Below, piece by piece: positions 1-9,208 of a DNA stretch of 64,000 nt (within the stretch, counting starts at the first letter, position 1; each line of letters begins with the position of its first letter). Source of the DNA: Flagellimonas sp. HMM57 (GTDB lineage: Bacteria; Bacteroidota; Bacteroidia; Flavobacteriales; Flavobacteriaceae); assembly GCF_021390175.1 (NCBI RefSeq), contig NZ_CP090004.1, positions 1,054,001 to 1,118,000 of the forward strand, in the 5' to 3' direction. Below the pieces are notes generated by a model, which ran no database searches, was not told where the DNA came from, and was given only the letters and a program-made list of their open reading frames with translations. Both the position numbers and the translations under genes were made by a program.

Positions 1-888
1 GAAGACCATAAAGAAAAGCTTTCCAATGACATTATTTTGATTTCCGATACGGGAATGATGGCCAATGATGTACCTTCCATTACTACGGGATTAAGGGGAT
101 TAAGTTATGTTGAGGTAGAGGTCACCGGTCCCAATAGGGATTTGCATTCAGGAATATACGGTGGTGCCGTACCCAACCCTATAAACGTTCTCAACAAGAT
201 GATTGCCTCATTACATGATGAGGACAATCATATTACTATTCCAGGTTTTTATGATAAGGTTGAGATAGTTTCTGAAGCAGAACGTGCAGAAATGGCCAAA
301 GCCCCATTCAATTTAGAAAACTATAAAAAAGCTTTGGATATTGATGATGTTCAAGGAGAGAAGGGTTTTTCTACTCCAGAAAGGTACGCTATTCGTCCAA
401 CTTTGGATGTTAACGGAATTTGGGGAGGATACACCGGCGAAGGTGCAAAGACCGTCATTGCCAGCAAGGCCTACGCCAAAATTTCGATGCGCTTGGTTCC
501 ACATCAAGACCCAGATGAAATTACGGAATTGTTCACCAAACATTTTGAGGCGATAGCCCCTAAAAGTGTCAAGGTAAAAGTTACGCCCCACCATGGAGGT
601 CTACCGTATGTCACCAATATTGACAGTATCGGTTACCAGGCAGCAGCAAAAGCCTATGAAACTACTTTTGACAAAACACCAATACCTGAACGTACGGGAG
701 GAAGTATTCCCATAGTTGCACTATTTGAAGAGGTTTTGAAAAGCAAGACGATTCTAATGGGTTTTGGACTGGATAGTGATGCTATACATTCACCTAATGA
801 ACACTTTGGCGTATGGAATTATTTAAAGGGTATTGAGACCATTCCATATTTCTATAAGTACTTCACCAAATTAAATAGCGGCCACTAA
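1..888 (+). CDS. M20-family metallodipeptidase, C-terminal part (5' end outside window)
   Basis: The reading frame is open from the first base, so the start lies upstream; 295 residues are visible. It carries the M20 dimerisation (lid) region with the motif GPNRDLHSGIYGG, and near the end the metal-site histidine context DAIHSPNEHF. Family knowledge: M20 carboxypeptidase/dipeptidase-like zinc enzymes hydrolyse dipeptides or C-terminal residues, usually in the cytoplasm; substrate cannot be told from this fragment. The first metal ligands (HxD) would be in the missing part. It is followed after 29 bp by a small membrane-protein gene on the same strand. Assignment to M20 is firm, exact activity is not. 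Confidence 0.9.
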   Translation, partial: EDHKEKLSNDIILISDTGMMANDVPSITTGLRGLSYVEVEVTGPNRDLHSGIYGGAVPNPINVLNKMIASLHDEDNHITIPGFYDKVEIVSEAERAEMAKAPFNLENYKKALDIDDVQGEKGFSTPERYAIRPTLDVNGIWGGYTGEGAKTVIASKAYAKISMRLVPHQDPDEITELFTKHFEAIAPKSVKVKVTPHHGGLPYVTNIDSIGYQAAAKAYETTFDKTPIPERTGGSIPIVALFEEVLKSKTILMGFGLDSDAIHSPNEHFGVWNYLKGIETIPYFYKYFTKLNSGH

Positions 889-917
889 AAAACTTTTTCC
901 ATAGCCCCGTACGAATA

Positions 918-1403
918 ATGTTAAAAGCATTTCTTTTTGCACTGCTCAATGGTATGGCAGCAGTCGCATACAATTACTATTGGTACAGTTATTTTGATCT
1001 TCCCAGTTTAATCGTGATTTTGGCCACTGGCTTTTTGGTGATGTTTGTTTCGAGTTTTATTTTATGGAGACTATTCGATAGCATTCCGAACAGCTCTATC
1101 TACTTTACGCCAATTTTAGCAGGTCTACCGGTTGGATTATCGGCACCCTTTTTCTGGCAAGCTCTTACTATATTGGGAAATCGTTTGTGTTACCTCTGGT
1201 TTGGCGAGTGTGTGCCCGTGTATGAAGATGCTCCCCCACCCTTCACGCTTAAAGGTGTTTTAGGTGTCTTGATGTTTCGTTTTTTTCCACTTGTCTTTTC
1301 TGCAATTTATGCAGCCATTGGCACCATTCTTATTGGCATTTTGGTTAATATAATGGTGAAAAAACGGAAGACAACAGACATTGGCTTAACTAAGGATACA
1401 TAA
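918..1403 (+). CDS. hypothetical integral membrane protein, 161 aa
   Basis: Small, very hydrophobic protein with about four predicted membrane spans (residues roughly 1-20, 28-52, 65-90 and 115-150) and a basic cytoplasmic tail ending KKRKTTD. I recognise no family. The ATG lies 29 bp after the upstream peptidase gene, so co-transcription is possible. Hydrophobic pattern and codon use look genuinely coding. No function is proposed. Confidence 0.7.
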   Translation: MLKAFLFALLNGMAAVAYNYYWYSYFDLPSLIVILATGFLVMFVSSFILWRLFDSIPNSSIYFTPILAGLPVGLSAPFFWQALTILGNRLCYLWFGECVPVYEDAPPPFTLKGVLGVLMFRFFPLVFSAIYAAIGTILIGILVNIMVKKRKTTDIGLTKDT

Positions 1404-1490
1404 CAAAGTTATCTGAACCTTCATTGTAGGATTGCTGATAGAGATAATACTAAACCACAAAAAACATCTATTCAATCTCAAAAAATATTA

Positions 1491-1553
1491 CTCTACATTT
1501 GTAGAAATAATATTTTATTCTATATTTGTAGAACAACTTCTAATAGTGTAGAA
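1491..1553 (+). promoter_or_regulatory. three BlaI-type operator dyads overlapping tandem promoters of blaI
   Basis: Three copies of a dyad TTCTA-N6-TAGAA (first copy CTCTA) lie at 1491-1506, 1518-1533 and 1538-1553; the last ends one base before the blaI ATG. The first two enclose TACATTTG (1494-1501) and TATATTTG (1521-1528), both matching the Bacteroidota -7 consensus TAnnTTTG, so a bound repressor would cover the promoter. The core CTACATTTGTAG resembles the TACA/TGTA operators of BlaI/MecI repressors in Gram-positives. Autoregulation is therefore inferred. Confidence 0.75.
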
Positions 1554-1554
1554 A

Positions 1555-1920
1555 ATGAAGCTAACAAAATCGGAAGAAGAACTCATGAATATTCTATGGA
1601 AGCGCAAGAAGGCTTTTATGAAAGATTTATTAGATGCATTTCCAGAGCCCAAGCCTGCCACCACCACAGTGGCAACATTGTTAAAACGGATGACCGACAA
1701 AGGCTTTGTGACCTATAAAAGTTATGGACGCTCGCGTGAATACGTTCCTTTAGTAAAGAAGAAAGACTATTTCTCAAAACATGTGAACGGTCTCATTAAA
1801 AATTTCTTTAATAACAGCCCAGGACAATTTGCTTCTTTCTTTACTCAAGAAACCAACCTTAGCAAATCTGAACTTGAAGAACTGAAGAAGTTGATCGATA
1901 GCGAAATCAAAAAGAAGTAA
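1555..1920 (+). CDS. BlaI/MecI/CopY-family transcriptional repressor
   Basis: 121 residues, the normal family length. It opens with the family signature LTKSEEELMNILW, followed by a winged helix with recognition helix region TTTVATLLKRM and wing RSREYVPLVKK, then a C-terminal dimerisation helix region. Family members repress an adjacent operon and are cleaved or inactivated after an M56 membrane peptidase senses a signal. Here the M56 gene starts 2 bp after the stop codon, and three operator-like dyads sit just upstream. The signal (beta-lactam, metal or envelope stress) is unknown; no beta-lactamase gene is nearby. Confidence 0.92.
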   Translation: MKLTKSEEELMNILWKRKKAFMKDLLDAFPEPKPATTTVATLLKRMTDKGFVTYKSYGRSREYVPLVKKKDYFSKHVNGLIKNFFNNSPGQFASFFTQETNLSKSELEELKKLIDSEIKKK

Positions 1921-1922
1921 CG

Positions 1923-3653
1923 GTGTTAGCATACCTTGTAAAATCTGGTGCCTGCATGGCGATTCTCCTATTCTTTTACAAACTTCTACTGGAAAGAGAA
2001 AACATGCATGTGTTTAAGCGGTTCTATCTGCTAGGGGCACTAGTGTTCTCTCTTATAGTCCCAAGTATTGTTTTTGTAGAGTATGTAGAGCCTATAACTG
2101 CTTCGATAGCTGTTCAACCCTTAAATGACATGGCCACATATGTTGAAGCACCTTTACCCAATGACATGGATACCATCAATTGGTCTTTGGTTTGGTGGTC
2201 TTTATATGGTATAGGATTACTTGGTTTTGTATTTCGTTTTTTTAGGAACCTTTTTCAAATATTAAATCGAATTAGTAATAATCCCAAAGTAAAGCAACAC
2301 TTCACTATCAATGTATTGCTGCTGGAGAAATTTACACCACATACTTTTTTCAATTATATTTTTTTGAACAAGCTCGATTTTGAGTCAAAGGCAATTCCAG
2401 ATGAAGTATTGTTACATGAAGCAATCCATGCAAAACAAAAACATAGTATAGATGTTCTCTTTATCGAAATCCTAAATGTCCTCTTCTGGTTTAATCCACT
2501 ACTATATTTCTATAAAAAATCCATAAAACTGAATCATGAATTCTTGGCAGATAGCGCTGTCTTAAAACAGAAGGGTTCGACCAACGAGTATCAAAATACA
2601 TTGCTATCGTACTTATCAAACGATAGTCTATCCAAATATCAGTCAGTCAAAATGGCAAATGCCATTAATTATTCATCAATCAAAAAAAGATTTGTCATAA
2701 TGAAAAAAAACACATCAAAATCATCTATCCTTTTACGAAGCACTTTAGTACTGCCGTTACTGACCCTATTGCTTTATGGTTTTAGCGAAAAAAAGACCAT
2801 AGCACTACCAAATATGGATGAAGAAATCATTTTGGGAACCCAACACAATTCGGAAAAAACATCTAAACGTTTTGATATTAAGGGGCAAACTGTTGGTTTT
2901 TCCAATCAGAAGTCACAACAAAGTGCTTCTAGAGAACAAATGGCCGAATACAATAAACTGGCAAAGAAATACAATACCATGCCCAAGGATAATATGCATA
3001 TTAAAACAAAAGAGGTTGACCGACTCAAGTATATTTATAGGATAATGTCCGATAAACAACGTGAGGATGCAGAGCCTTTTCCAGAATTTCCCGAACCTCC
3101 CAGTCCCCCTATGGCACCTGACCACGTTGATGTAGAAGAAGAATTTGTTGGCAACCATATACAAGAAAGCATAAAGAATCAAGAAACTTATAGTGTTGTG
3201 GTCAAAGATGGGGAAACCATTACGGAGACTGTGATGCAACAAACAACATCCATGGCAAGCAATGCCCAAAAAGAAGAACTGGAAGCTGCATTAAAACAAC
3301 AAGAACTCGCTTTGAAGGAACAGGAAAAAGCTTTGGAAGAACAGGAGCTTGCAATGAAAGAGCATGAGAAGGCCATGAGAGCGCACGAAAAAGCTCTAAA
3401 AGAACAAGAAATTGCTATAAGAGCACATGAAAAAGCTATGGAGCCACCAATGCCACCTTTACCACCAGAGCCAAAAACCCCTTTAAAGCACGCTACTGAA
3501 ATGGCAGAACAAGGTGCCATCTTTTTTTACAAAGGGAAAAAAGTAACTTCTGATGAAGCTATCAAAATCTTAAAAAAGGAAAAGAATCTAAGTATCAGTA
3601 TTGAAAAAACCGATAACAAAACCCCTATTGTTAAAATTGACACTCATTTTTGA
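1923..3653 (+). CDS. M56-family (BlaR1-like) membrane metallopeptidase with heptad-repeat periplasmic tail
   Basis: 576 residues from a GTG start 2 bp after blaI. Membrane spans occur near 1-20, 36-55 and 88-112. The zinc site HEAIH is at about 165-169 and the conserved NHEFLAD follows some 40 residues later. After another span near 275-290 comes a periplasmic region that lacks a penicillin-binding domain. It contains eight consecutive seven-residue units of the LKEQEKA/MRAHEKA kind at about 451-506, then a proline-rich stretch. In the family, M56 proteases cleave the cognate BlaI repressor; pairing with the upstream gene supports this. What the tail senses is unknown. Confidence 0.88.
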   Translation: MLAYLVKSGACMAILLFFYKLLLERENMHVFKRFYLLGALVFSLIVPSIVFVEYVEPITASIAVQPLNDMATYVEAPLPNDMDTINWSLVWWSLYGIGLLGFVFRFFRNLFQILNRISNNPKVKQHFTINVLLLEKFTPHTFFNYIFLNKLDFESKAIPDEVLLHEAIHAKQKHSIDVLFIEILNVLFWFNPLLYFYKKSIKLNHEFLADSAVLKQKGSTNEYQNTLLSYLSNDSLSKYQSVKMANAINYSSIKKRFVIMKKNTSKSSILLRSTLVLPLLTLLLYGFSEKKTIALPNMDEEIILGTQHNSEKTSKRFDIKGQTVGFSNQKSQQSASREQMAEYNKLAKKYNTMPKDNMHIKTKEVDRLKYIYRIMSDKQREDAEPFPEFPEPPSPPMAPDHVDVEEEFVGNHIQESIKNQETYSVVVKDGETITETVMQQTTSMASNAQKEELEAALKQQELALKEQEKALEEQELAMKEHEKAMRAHEKALKEQEIAIRAHEKAMEPPMPPLPPEPKTPLKHATEMAEQGAIFFYKGKKVTSDEAIKILKKEKNLSISIEKTDNKTPIVKIDTHF

Positions 3654-3730
3654 TGTTTTGATAGTTATGAAACATAGAAAAGTCTTGTGAAATCTATTCA
3701 TTTTTAGTATTTTAAGATAAAATCAAATCT

Positions 3731-4018
3731 ATGAGCGGACACATCATCGATATGGTCAATCGAATTAAACAGAACAAAATTCCAAAAAGGAAGAAGTTCC
3801 AAGGGGACAATCGCAAACTTATGTATGTTCGCAACACCGAAGCAACCTTATTTGACTTTCCTAAGATTTCGGAATATGAGTTACAGAAATTCAAAGTAGA
3901 AATCAAAAAAAAGATTAAAAAAGACCAAGCAATTACCTTACTTCTGTTCATTATTTCCTTTGTGATAGCAACAATCTTAGTTGTAATTTTTTTAAAATTC
4001 TACAAGTTACCTAATTGA
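3731..4018 (+). CDS. small single-pass membrane protein, 95 aa, unknown
   Basis: A basic soluble N-terminal part of about 65 residues (rich in Lys/Arg) is followed by one strong membrane span near 68-90 and a short tail. I recognise no family. It stands alone, 77 bp after the M56 gene, and is followed by a clear intrinsic terminator, so it may be the last gene of that transcript. Confidence 0.65.
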   Translation: MSGHIIDMVNRIKQNKIPKRKKFQGDNRKLMYVRNTEATLFDFPKISEYELQKFKVEIKKKIKKDQAITLLLFIISFVIATILVVIFLKFYKLPN

Positions 4019-4039
4019 TTTTTTTATAAATCACTGTTA

Positions 4040-4064
4040 AAGCCTTCATTTAGAAGGCTTTTTT
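4040..4064 (+). terminator. intrinsic terminator
   Basis: Perfect 8-bp stem AAGCCTTC / GAAGGCTT with a 5-nt loop followed directly by further T residues. It lies 22 bp after the 95-aa membrane-protein stop codon and ends that transcript on the plus strand. Confidence 0.8.
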
Positions 4065-4104
4065 GTAACAAATCAACAGCATTTGCGTTCTAATAGTCAA
4101 TCAG

Positions 4105-4124
4105 TCCCGAGCATAGTCGAGGGA
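4105..4124. repeat. short imperfect palindrome (REP-like)
   Basis: The 20-mer TCCCGAGCATAGTCGAGGGA is an imperfect dyad. It resembles the CTTCGACTnCGCTCAG-type intergenic repeats I know from flavobacterial genomes. Only one copy was noticed in this window, between a terminator and the DUF4407 gene. Confidence 0.4.
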
Positions 4125-4146
4125 TCAAACCAAAACGAGCACTATC

Positions 4147-5247
4147 ATGTTACAACAATTCTTTATCTTCTGTTCGGGAGCGGACACTGATATCCTGAAA
4201 ACTTGTTCCAATGGGGAACGCAACAAATATGTAGGCATAGGAGCAACTGTTTTTTTTACTGCAGTCATGGCATTTATCGCCAGCGGCTATGCACTATACA
4301 CTGTTTTTGACAACATCTACACCGCTGTTTTTTTCGGGTTATTATGGGGGCTTCTCATTTTTAATCTTGACAGATACATTGTGTCAACCATAAAGAAAAG
4401 GGATAATCTTAAAAGTGAACTCTTTCAGGCAGCTCCGAGAATAATTCTTGCGCTGATTATTGCCGTCGTTATTTCCAAGCCGCTGGAAATGAAAATTTTT
4501 GAAAAAGAAATCAATCAGGTCTTGTTGGAGGAGAAAAATGAAATGACACTGGCCAATCAAGAACAAATTGCTTTACAGTACAATCCAAAAATCGAAAATC
4601 TGAATCAAGAGATTGCCAGTTTAAAAAATGAAATAGCAACTAAAGAAGCTGAAACCAATGCATTGTACGACACTTATATTTCAGAAGCTGAAGGTACAGC
4701 AGGAACAGGTTTATTGGGCAAAGGTCCTGTATATAAAGAAAAGCGTGAAAAGCACGACGCATATCTTAAGGAGCTTTCTCAACTTAAGGAGACCAATCAA
4801 CAAAAAATCATTAGCTTAGAAAATGAGATTGCAAGTTTAGGAACAGATTACAAAGCGGCAGTGGACAATTCGCAACCCACGATTGATGGCTTTGATGGAC
4901 TTATGGCTCGTATAAATGCTTTGGAAAAGCTACCGTGGTTACCCTCTTTTTTTATTTTCCTCCTGTTTTTGGCTATAGAAACGGCACCCATTATTGTAAA
5001 ACTTCTAGCTCCAAAAGGTGAGTATGACTATAAATTTGAAGAACAGGAAAGTGTCGTCGCCACTTGGGTTTCTCAGAAAGTGGCTCAGCGTAAACTACTG
5101 TTCGCTACCGATGGAGAGCTTAACCAGAAGATTTATGAGGATATTAAAACCGAGGAAGAACTATATCGGTATAAAAAAGAAAAAGCCGAGGAGTTGCTCA
5201 AGTTACAGGCCGATTCTTTTCACAAGGTACAGGTAAAAGGGCTATAA
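4147..5247 (+). CDS. DUF4407 domain membrane protein
   Basis: 366 residues with the DUF4407 layout: an N-terminal cytoplasmic segment containing a CSGADTDIL motif, two close membrane spans (about 30-50 and 55-75, followed by FNLDRYIV), a third span near 95-112, a long periplasmic coiled coil of about 115-260, and a final span near 265-285 followed by a charged cytoplasmic tail. The function of the family is unknown. The gene has its own upstream gap after a terminator and appears monocistronic. Confidence 0.88.
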   Translation: MLQQFFIFCSGADTDILKTCSNGERNKYVGIGATVFFTAVMAFIASGYALYTVFDNIYTAVFFGLLWGLLIFNLDRYIVSTIKKRDNLKSELFQAAPRIILALIIAVVISKPLEMKIFEKEINQVLLEEKNEMTLANQEQIALQYNPKIENLNQEIASLKNEIATKEAETNALYDTYISEAEGTAGTGLLGKGPVYKEKREKHDAYLKELSQLKETNQQKIISLENEIASLGTDYKAAVDNSQPTIDGFDGLMARINALEKLPWLPSFFIFLLFLAIETAPIIVKLLAPKGEYDYKFEEQESVVATWVSQKVAQRKLLFATDGELNQKIYEDIKTEEELYRYKKEKAEELLKLQADSFHKVQVKGL

Positions 5248-5305
5248 AATTTCTTTGATGTGCCTTTAACACAAGTACTTTAGAATGTAAGCTGATTGTA
5301 GTTGA

Positions 5306-5443
5306 TTATAGCACTATTGGAGTGTGTAGATTGATTACCATTTCTTCTTTTTCGAGCTGTATATCGCAAAGTTGGTAGGAGTCGGTTTTAAAGTCCAATT
5401 TTGCGAATCCGAAATAAACTATGCGGCCTTTCTTATTTTTCAT
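5306..5443 (-). CDS. candidate small protein, 45 aa
   Basis: Short ORF starting MKNKKGRIVYFGFAKLDFK and ending HTPIVL, in the 358-bp gap between the DUF4407 gene and rmlD. Residue composition (alternating hydrophobic and charged, one Cys) looks protein-like. A TACATTTG element matching the Bacteroidota -7 consensus lies on the same strand at 5481-5488, about 37 bp upstream of the ATG. No family is recognised and no clear ribosome binding site is seen, which is usual for the phylum. The rest of the gap shows nothing else. Confidence 0.45.
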   Translation of the reverse strand: MKNKKGRIVYFGFAKLDFKTDSYQLCDIQLEKEEMVINLHTPIVL

Positions 5444-5480
5444 GATGTCAGATTTTGGGGTTATGCTTTGATTTATACTT

Positions 5481-5488
5481 CAAATGTA
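5481..5488 (-). promoter_or_regulatory. putative -7 promoter element for the 45-aa ORF
   Basis: TACATTTG on the minus strand fits TAnnTTTG; no -33 TTG at 19-20 bp was found, so support is partial. Confidence 0.35.
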
Positions 5489-5605
5489 TAGTACCGGTAT
5501 CAAATGGAAAAAGAGGTAAAGACGAGCAAGCAAAAACTATCGTCGAATTTTAAAAATCATACGTTAAAAAAAGAGAATGCTTTTTTGAAGGGCTAAAACA
5601 AGGTC

Positions 5606-6478
5606 TTAAGAATGATTCATCACGTCTTTTTTGGACAGAGCCACCTTTAAACTATCCTTCCAGTGTGGAATTGCCAAACCAAAAGTGTTTTTTATTCTGG
5701 ATTTATCCAACACCGTAAATTTTGGGCGTTCTGCAGGAGACGGATAATCTTTGGAGAGAATCGGTTTTAATTCAATATCAATTTTAGCGTTATCGAATAT
5801 GGCCTTGGCAAAATCATACCAGCTGGCCACACCTTCGTTGCTATAGTTATAAACCCCGTAGTCGATACTATGGGCCTTGATGATGTAAAGTACAACTTTT
5901 GCCAAATCCAAAGCATATGTTGGTGTTCCCACTTGGTCATAGACAACGGATAGTTCTTTTCGTTCATTCCCCAATCTAACCATGGTCTTTAAGAAATTAT
6001 TCCCAAATTCTGAATACAACCAGGAGGTTCTTATAATAAAATGTTCTTCTAAATTGCCGATAACCGCTCTTTCGCCCTTATATTTTGTATCACCATAAAA
6101 CCCAATAGGTCTAGCAATATCGTCTTCCAAATATGGGGTATTCAGGAATCCATCAAAAACAAAATCTGTGGAAATATGGATTAAAACCGTCTTGCTCTCG
6201 TTACAGTTGATAGCTAGATTTCTAGCTCCAGTAACATTGACGCTATAGGCCAAATCCGTCTCAACCTCTGCTTTATCTACATTTGTGAATGCTGCACAGT
6301 TAATGCAATAGGAATAATCCGAAGAAAGCAATTCTTCCCTAACCGCTTCAAAATCTGCAACATCCAGGTCTTGGGAGGATTTAAGTACAAAATCAAGATT
6401 CTTGGTGTGCCCCTCAGCAATGAGCGATTTAAAGGTACTTCCTAATTGACCAGTTGCTCCTGTAACCAATATCTTCAT
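5606..6478 (-). CDS. rmlD: dTDP-4-dehydrorhamnose reductase
   Basis: 290-residue short-chain dehydrogenase of full family length. The N-terminal Rossmann motif is GATGQLG; STDFVFDG and the catalytic YGDTK (YxxxK) are present. It catalyses the last, NAD(P)H-dependent step of dTDP-L-rhamnose synthesis in the cytoplasm. It is the last gene of the rmlBACD operon, 15 bp after rmlC. The product supplies rhamnose for the polysaccharide made by the downstream cluster. Confidence 0.95.
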   Translation of the reverse strand: MKILVTGATGQLGSTFKSLIAEGHTKNLDFVLKSSQDLDVADFEAVREELLSSDYSYCINCAAFTNVDKAEVETDLAYSVNVTGARNLAINCNESKTVLIHISTDFVFDGFLNTPYLEDDIARPIGFYGDTKYKGERAVIGNLEEHFIIRTSWLYSEFGNNFLKTMVRLGNERKELSVVYDQVGTPTYALDLAKVVLYIIKAHSIDYGVYNYSNEGVASWYDFAKAIFDNAKIDIELKPILSKDYPSPAERPKFTVLDKSRIKNTFGLAIPHWKDSLKVALSKKDVMNHS

Positions 6479-6493
6479 AATGCTTATCTAAAA

Positions 6494-7042
6494 TTAATGG
6501 GAAACTGCTTCTTTAAAAACAGGTAAAAATTTATCTTTTTCTGAGATGATCAAATCTTCCTCTGCTAAAATCCAATCTATATTGAACGTTGGGTCGTTAT
6601 AAATAATTCCACTTTCCGAAGCAGCGTTATAAAAATTATCGCATTTATAAGAAAACTTGGCGGTATCGCTTATCGTTACAAATCCATGGGCACATCCCCT
6701 TGGAATGAACATTTGCTTTTTATTGTTCGATGATAACAACGTGGAAACTACATTACCAAATGTAGTGGAGTTGGGTCTTATATCTACGGCAACATCCAAA
6801 ACCTCTCCGCCCAGAACACGTACTAGCTTAGCCTGTGCATGTTCCCCTTTTTGAAAATGAAGCCCTCTTAAAACGCCCTTAGAAGAGAAAGATTCATTGT
6901 CCTGTACAAAAAATGGTTTTGAACCGGTCAATGATTCAAATGTCATTTGATTGTAGCTTTCAAAGAAATATCCTCGTTTATCCTCGAAAACCTTGGGTTC
7001 AATGATAAAGCATCCTTCTATTGCTGTTTTAAGTACCTCCAT
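6494..7042 (-). CDS. rmlC: dTDP-4-dehydrorhamnose 3,5-epimerase
   Basis: 182 residues, cupin fold of standard length. Signatures visible: DKRGYFFESY, RGLHFQKGEHAQAKLVRV containing the catalytic His, and MFIPRGCAHGF. It epimerises dTDP-4-keto-6-deoxyglucose at C3 and C5. It starts 2 bp after the rmlA stop, indicating translational coupling within rmlBACD. Confidence 0.95.
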   Translation of the reverse strand: MEVLKTAIEGCFIIEPKVFEDKRGYFFESYNQMTFESLTGSKPFFVQDNESFSSKGVLRGLHFQKGEHAQAKLVRVLGGEVLDVAVDIRPNSTTFGNVVSTLLSSNNKKQMFIPRGCAHGFVTISDTAKFSYKCDNFYNAASESGIIYNDPTFNIDWILAEEDLIISEKDKFLPVFKEAVSH

Positions 7043-7044
7043 AA

Positions 7045-7905
7045 TTATACCAAAGCTTCTAGCAATCTTTTACTGTAACCACTTTTCAAAAATGGTTCGG
7101 TTAATTTTTTAAACTGACTTTTTGTAATAAATCCCATCTTGTATGCAGATGACTCTATAGCACCAATTTTTAATCCTTGTCTTTCTTCTATGACCTGTAC
7201 AAACTGGGAAGCCTGCATTAACGATTGAAAGGTTCCGGTATCCAGCCAAGCTGTACCTCGATCCATTATGCTCACTTTCAGCTTTCCTCTTTTAAGGTAT
7301 TCTTGGTTGATATCCGTTATTTCCAATTCGCCCCGTTTACTGGGTTGAATATTCTTTGCTATCTCTACCACATCATTATCATAAAAATAAATTCCGGGAA
7401 CAGCATAATTGGATTTTGGCTTTTTTGGTTTTTCCTCAATGGATGTCACCTTACCTGAATCATCAAATTCAACCACACCATATCGCTCTGGGTCAGTTAC
7501 GTGATAAGCGTAAATAATACCTCCATCTGGGTCGTTATTGGATTGCAACAGGTTTTCTAGGCCCGTTCCGTAAAAAATATTATCTCCCAGTATCAAAGCA
7601 ACTTTGTCATTTTCTATAAAATCCTCTCCAATAATGAAAGCTTCTGCCAATCCATTGGGTTGTTCTTGAACTGCATATTCAAATTTACAACCATATTTTC
7701 TCCCATCTCCCAACAATCGCTGAAACATGGGTAAATCGTGAGGTGTTGAAATGATCAATATTTCCCAAATACCTGATTCGATAAGCGTCGAAAGAGGATA
7801 GTATATCATTGGTTTATCATACACTGGCATCAACTGTTTACTGACCGCCAATGTTATAGGGTGTAGTCTTGTTCCAGAGCCTCCTGCTAAAATTATTCCT
7901 TTCAT
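7045..7905 (-). CDS. rmlA: glucose-1-phosphate thymidylyltransferase
   Basis: 286 residues. The nucleotidyltransferase signature [14 protein letters not shown] is at the N terminus and LGDNIFYG (metal-binding Asp) near residue 110. It makes dTDP-glucose, the committed step to dTDP-rhamnose, and in the family is feedback-inhibited by the end product. Second gene of the rml operon, 41 bp after rmlB. Confidence 0.96.
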   Translation of the reverse strand: MKGIILAGGSGTRLHPITLAVSKQLMPVYDKPMIYYPLSTLIESGIWEILIISTPHDLPMFQRLLGDGRKYGCKFEYAVQEQPNGLAEAFIIGEDFIENDKVALILGDNIFYGTGLENLLQSNNDPDGGIIYAYHVTDPERYGVVEFDDSGKVTSIEEKPKKPKSNYAVPGIYFYDNDVVEIAKNIQPSKRGELEITDINQEYLKRGKLKVSIMDRGTAWLDTGTFQSLMQASQFVQVIEERQGLKIGAIESSAYKMGFITKSQFKKLTEPFLKSGYSKRLLEALV

Positions 7906-7946
7906 CTTTCTTGGTTTAAAACCTATACGGATATGGTGTCCAAAAT

Positions 7947-8987
7947 TTACTGGACTAAACTTTTTGTCTTGTTTACATCAAACTTCTTTAGATACCAATC
8001 TATTGTTTTATCGATACCTGTTTCAAAATTTTCATCTGCCATCCAGCCTAAATCATTTTCAATTTTACATGCATCTATGGCATATCTAAAATCATGTCCG
8101 GCCCTATCTTTAACATACGTTATCAGGTCTTTATAAGAGGTGTCTTTTCCTCTTGGGTATTTTCTGTCTAGTATGTTACAAACGGTTTGGGCTATATAGA
8201 GATTGTCTCGTTCGTTCCTACCACCAATATTATATGTTTCTCCTGATGCACCTTTGTCATAGGCTAAGGCAATTCCTTTACAATGATCCAAAACATACAA
8301 CCAGTCCCTTATATTAGATCCATCCCCATAAATGGGTATAGGTTCTTCTGCCAAGGCTTTTCGTATGATGGTCGGAATTAATTTTTCATCATGTTGCTTT
8401 GGACCATAATTATTGGAACAATTGGTTGTTACCACATTCATACCATAGGTATGGTAGTAGCTTCTGATGATAAAATCCGAGGAAGCCTTTGAAGCGCTAT
8501 ACGGACTATTTGGAGCATAAGGAGTAGATTCCATAAAAAGACCTTCTTTTCCCAACGTACCGTATACCTCATCTGTAGAAACATGATGAAATCTTGAGTG
8601 CTTATAGGCTTCCTTATATACTCCCGGGCTTATCATCCAGTATTTTTTGGCCACATCTATCAAATTAAACGTACCCAAAATGTTGGTTTGCATAAAAGCA
8701 TCTGGATTGGTTATGGAATTATCTACATGGGATTCGGCCGCAAAGTGAATCACACCTTGGATGTCGTACTTTTCGAAAATCTTTTCCAAAAGCTTTCTAT
8801 CACATATGTCCCCTTTAATAAAAGTGTATCGATCATGCCCATCGACCTCATGCAGATTATCAAGATTACCGGCATAGGTGAGGGCATCAATATTGACCAA
8901 ATGGATTTCCGCATTTAATTCTAAGAAATAAGGAATAAAGTTGGAGCCTATAAATCCCGCTCCCCCAGTAACCAAAACATGTATCAT
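7947..8987 (-). CDS. rmlB: dTDP-glucose 4,6-dehydratase
   Basis: 346 residues, extended SDR. It has GGAGFIGSN, the STDEVYG motif carrying the catalytic Asp-Glu pair, and YSASK (YxxxK). It oxidises and dehydrates dTDP-glucose to the 4-keto-6-deoxy intermediate. As first gene of rmlBACD it is preceded by the direct-repeat promoter described at 9051-9079, whose -7 element ends 28 bp before the ATG. Confidence 0.96.
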   Translation of the reverse strand: MIHVLVTGGAGFIGSNFIPYFLELNAEIHLVNIDALTYAGNLDNLHEVDGHDRYTFIKGDICDRKLLEKIFEKYDIQGVIHFAAESHVDNSITNPDAFMQTNILGTFNLIDVAKKYWMISPGVYKEAYKHSRFHHVSTDEVYGTLGKEGLFMESTPYAPNSPYSASKASSDFIIRSYYHTYGMNVVTTNCSNNYGPKQHDEKLIPTIIRKALAEEPIPIYGDGSNIRDWLYVLDHCKGIALAYDKGASGETYNIGGRNERDNLYIAQTVCNILDRKYPRGKDTSYKDLITYVKDRAGHDFRYAIDACKIENDLGWMADENFETGIDKTIDWYLKKFDVNKTKSLVQ

Positions 8988-9015
8988 GGATATTATTTTC
9001 GTATTACTTACTTTG

Positions 9016-9079
9016 TAAATATAATCTTACTTTTTAGGTTGGGTCAATTATTGTTGTGAACGGTCAGTTTTTGTTGGTA
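9016..9079 (-). promoter_or_regulatory. direct-repeat activator box and -7 element of the rml operon (site a)
   Basis: On the plus strand TTGTTGTGAA (9051-9060) and TTGTTGGTAG (9071-9080) repeat with a 20-bp period. Read on the minus strand, 27 bp separate the proximal repeat from TATATTTA (9016-9023), a near-match to TAnnTTTG, which is 28 bp before the rmlB ATG. The same arrangement occurs at three other promoters of the island (18360, 26797, 33331). The repeats would abut the -35 region, as expected for an activator. Confidence 0.65.
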
Positions 9080-9208
9080 GAACACATAATATAGGTTTTA
9101 AAACAACACCAACCAATTTATTGGCCTTTCTAGAAGCAATCTGAAAGTAAATACTTAATTTTAATAAAAACTTTTTCCTACTCTTAAAAACAATCGTCCC
9201 TAGTTTAA

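Noticed and set aside
3188..3520. 110-aa minus-strand ORF rich in Ser, Cys and Phe
   Set aside because: It is antisense to the heptad-repeat region of the M56 gene; its composition is explained by the repeated codons of the real gene.
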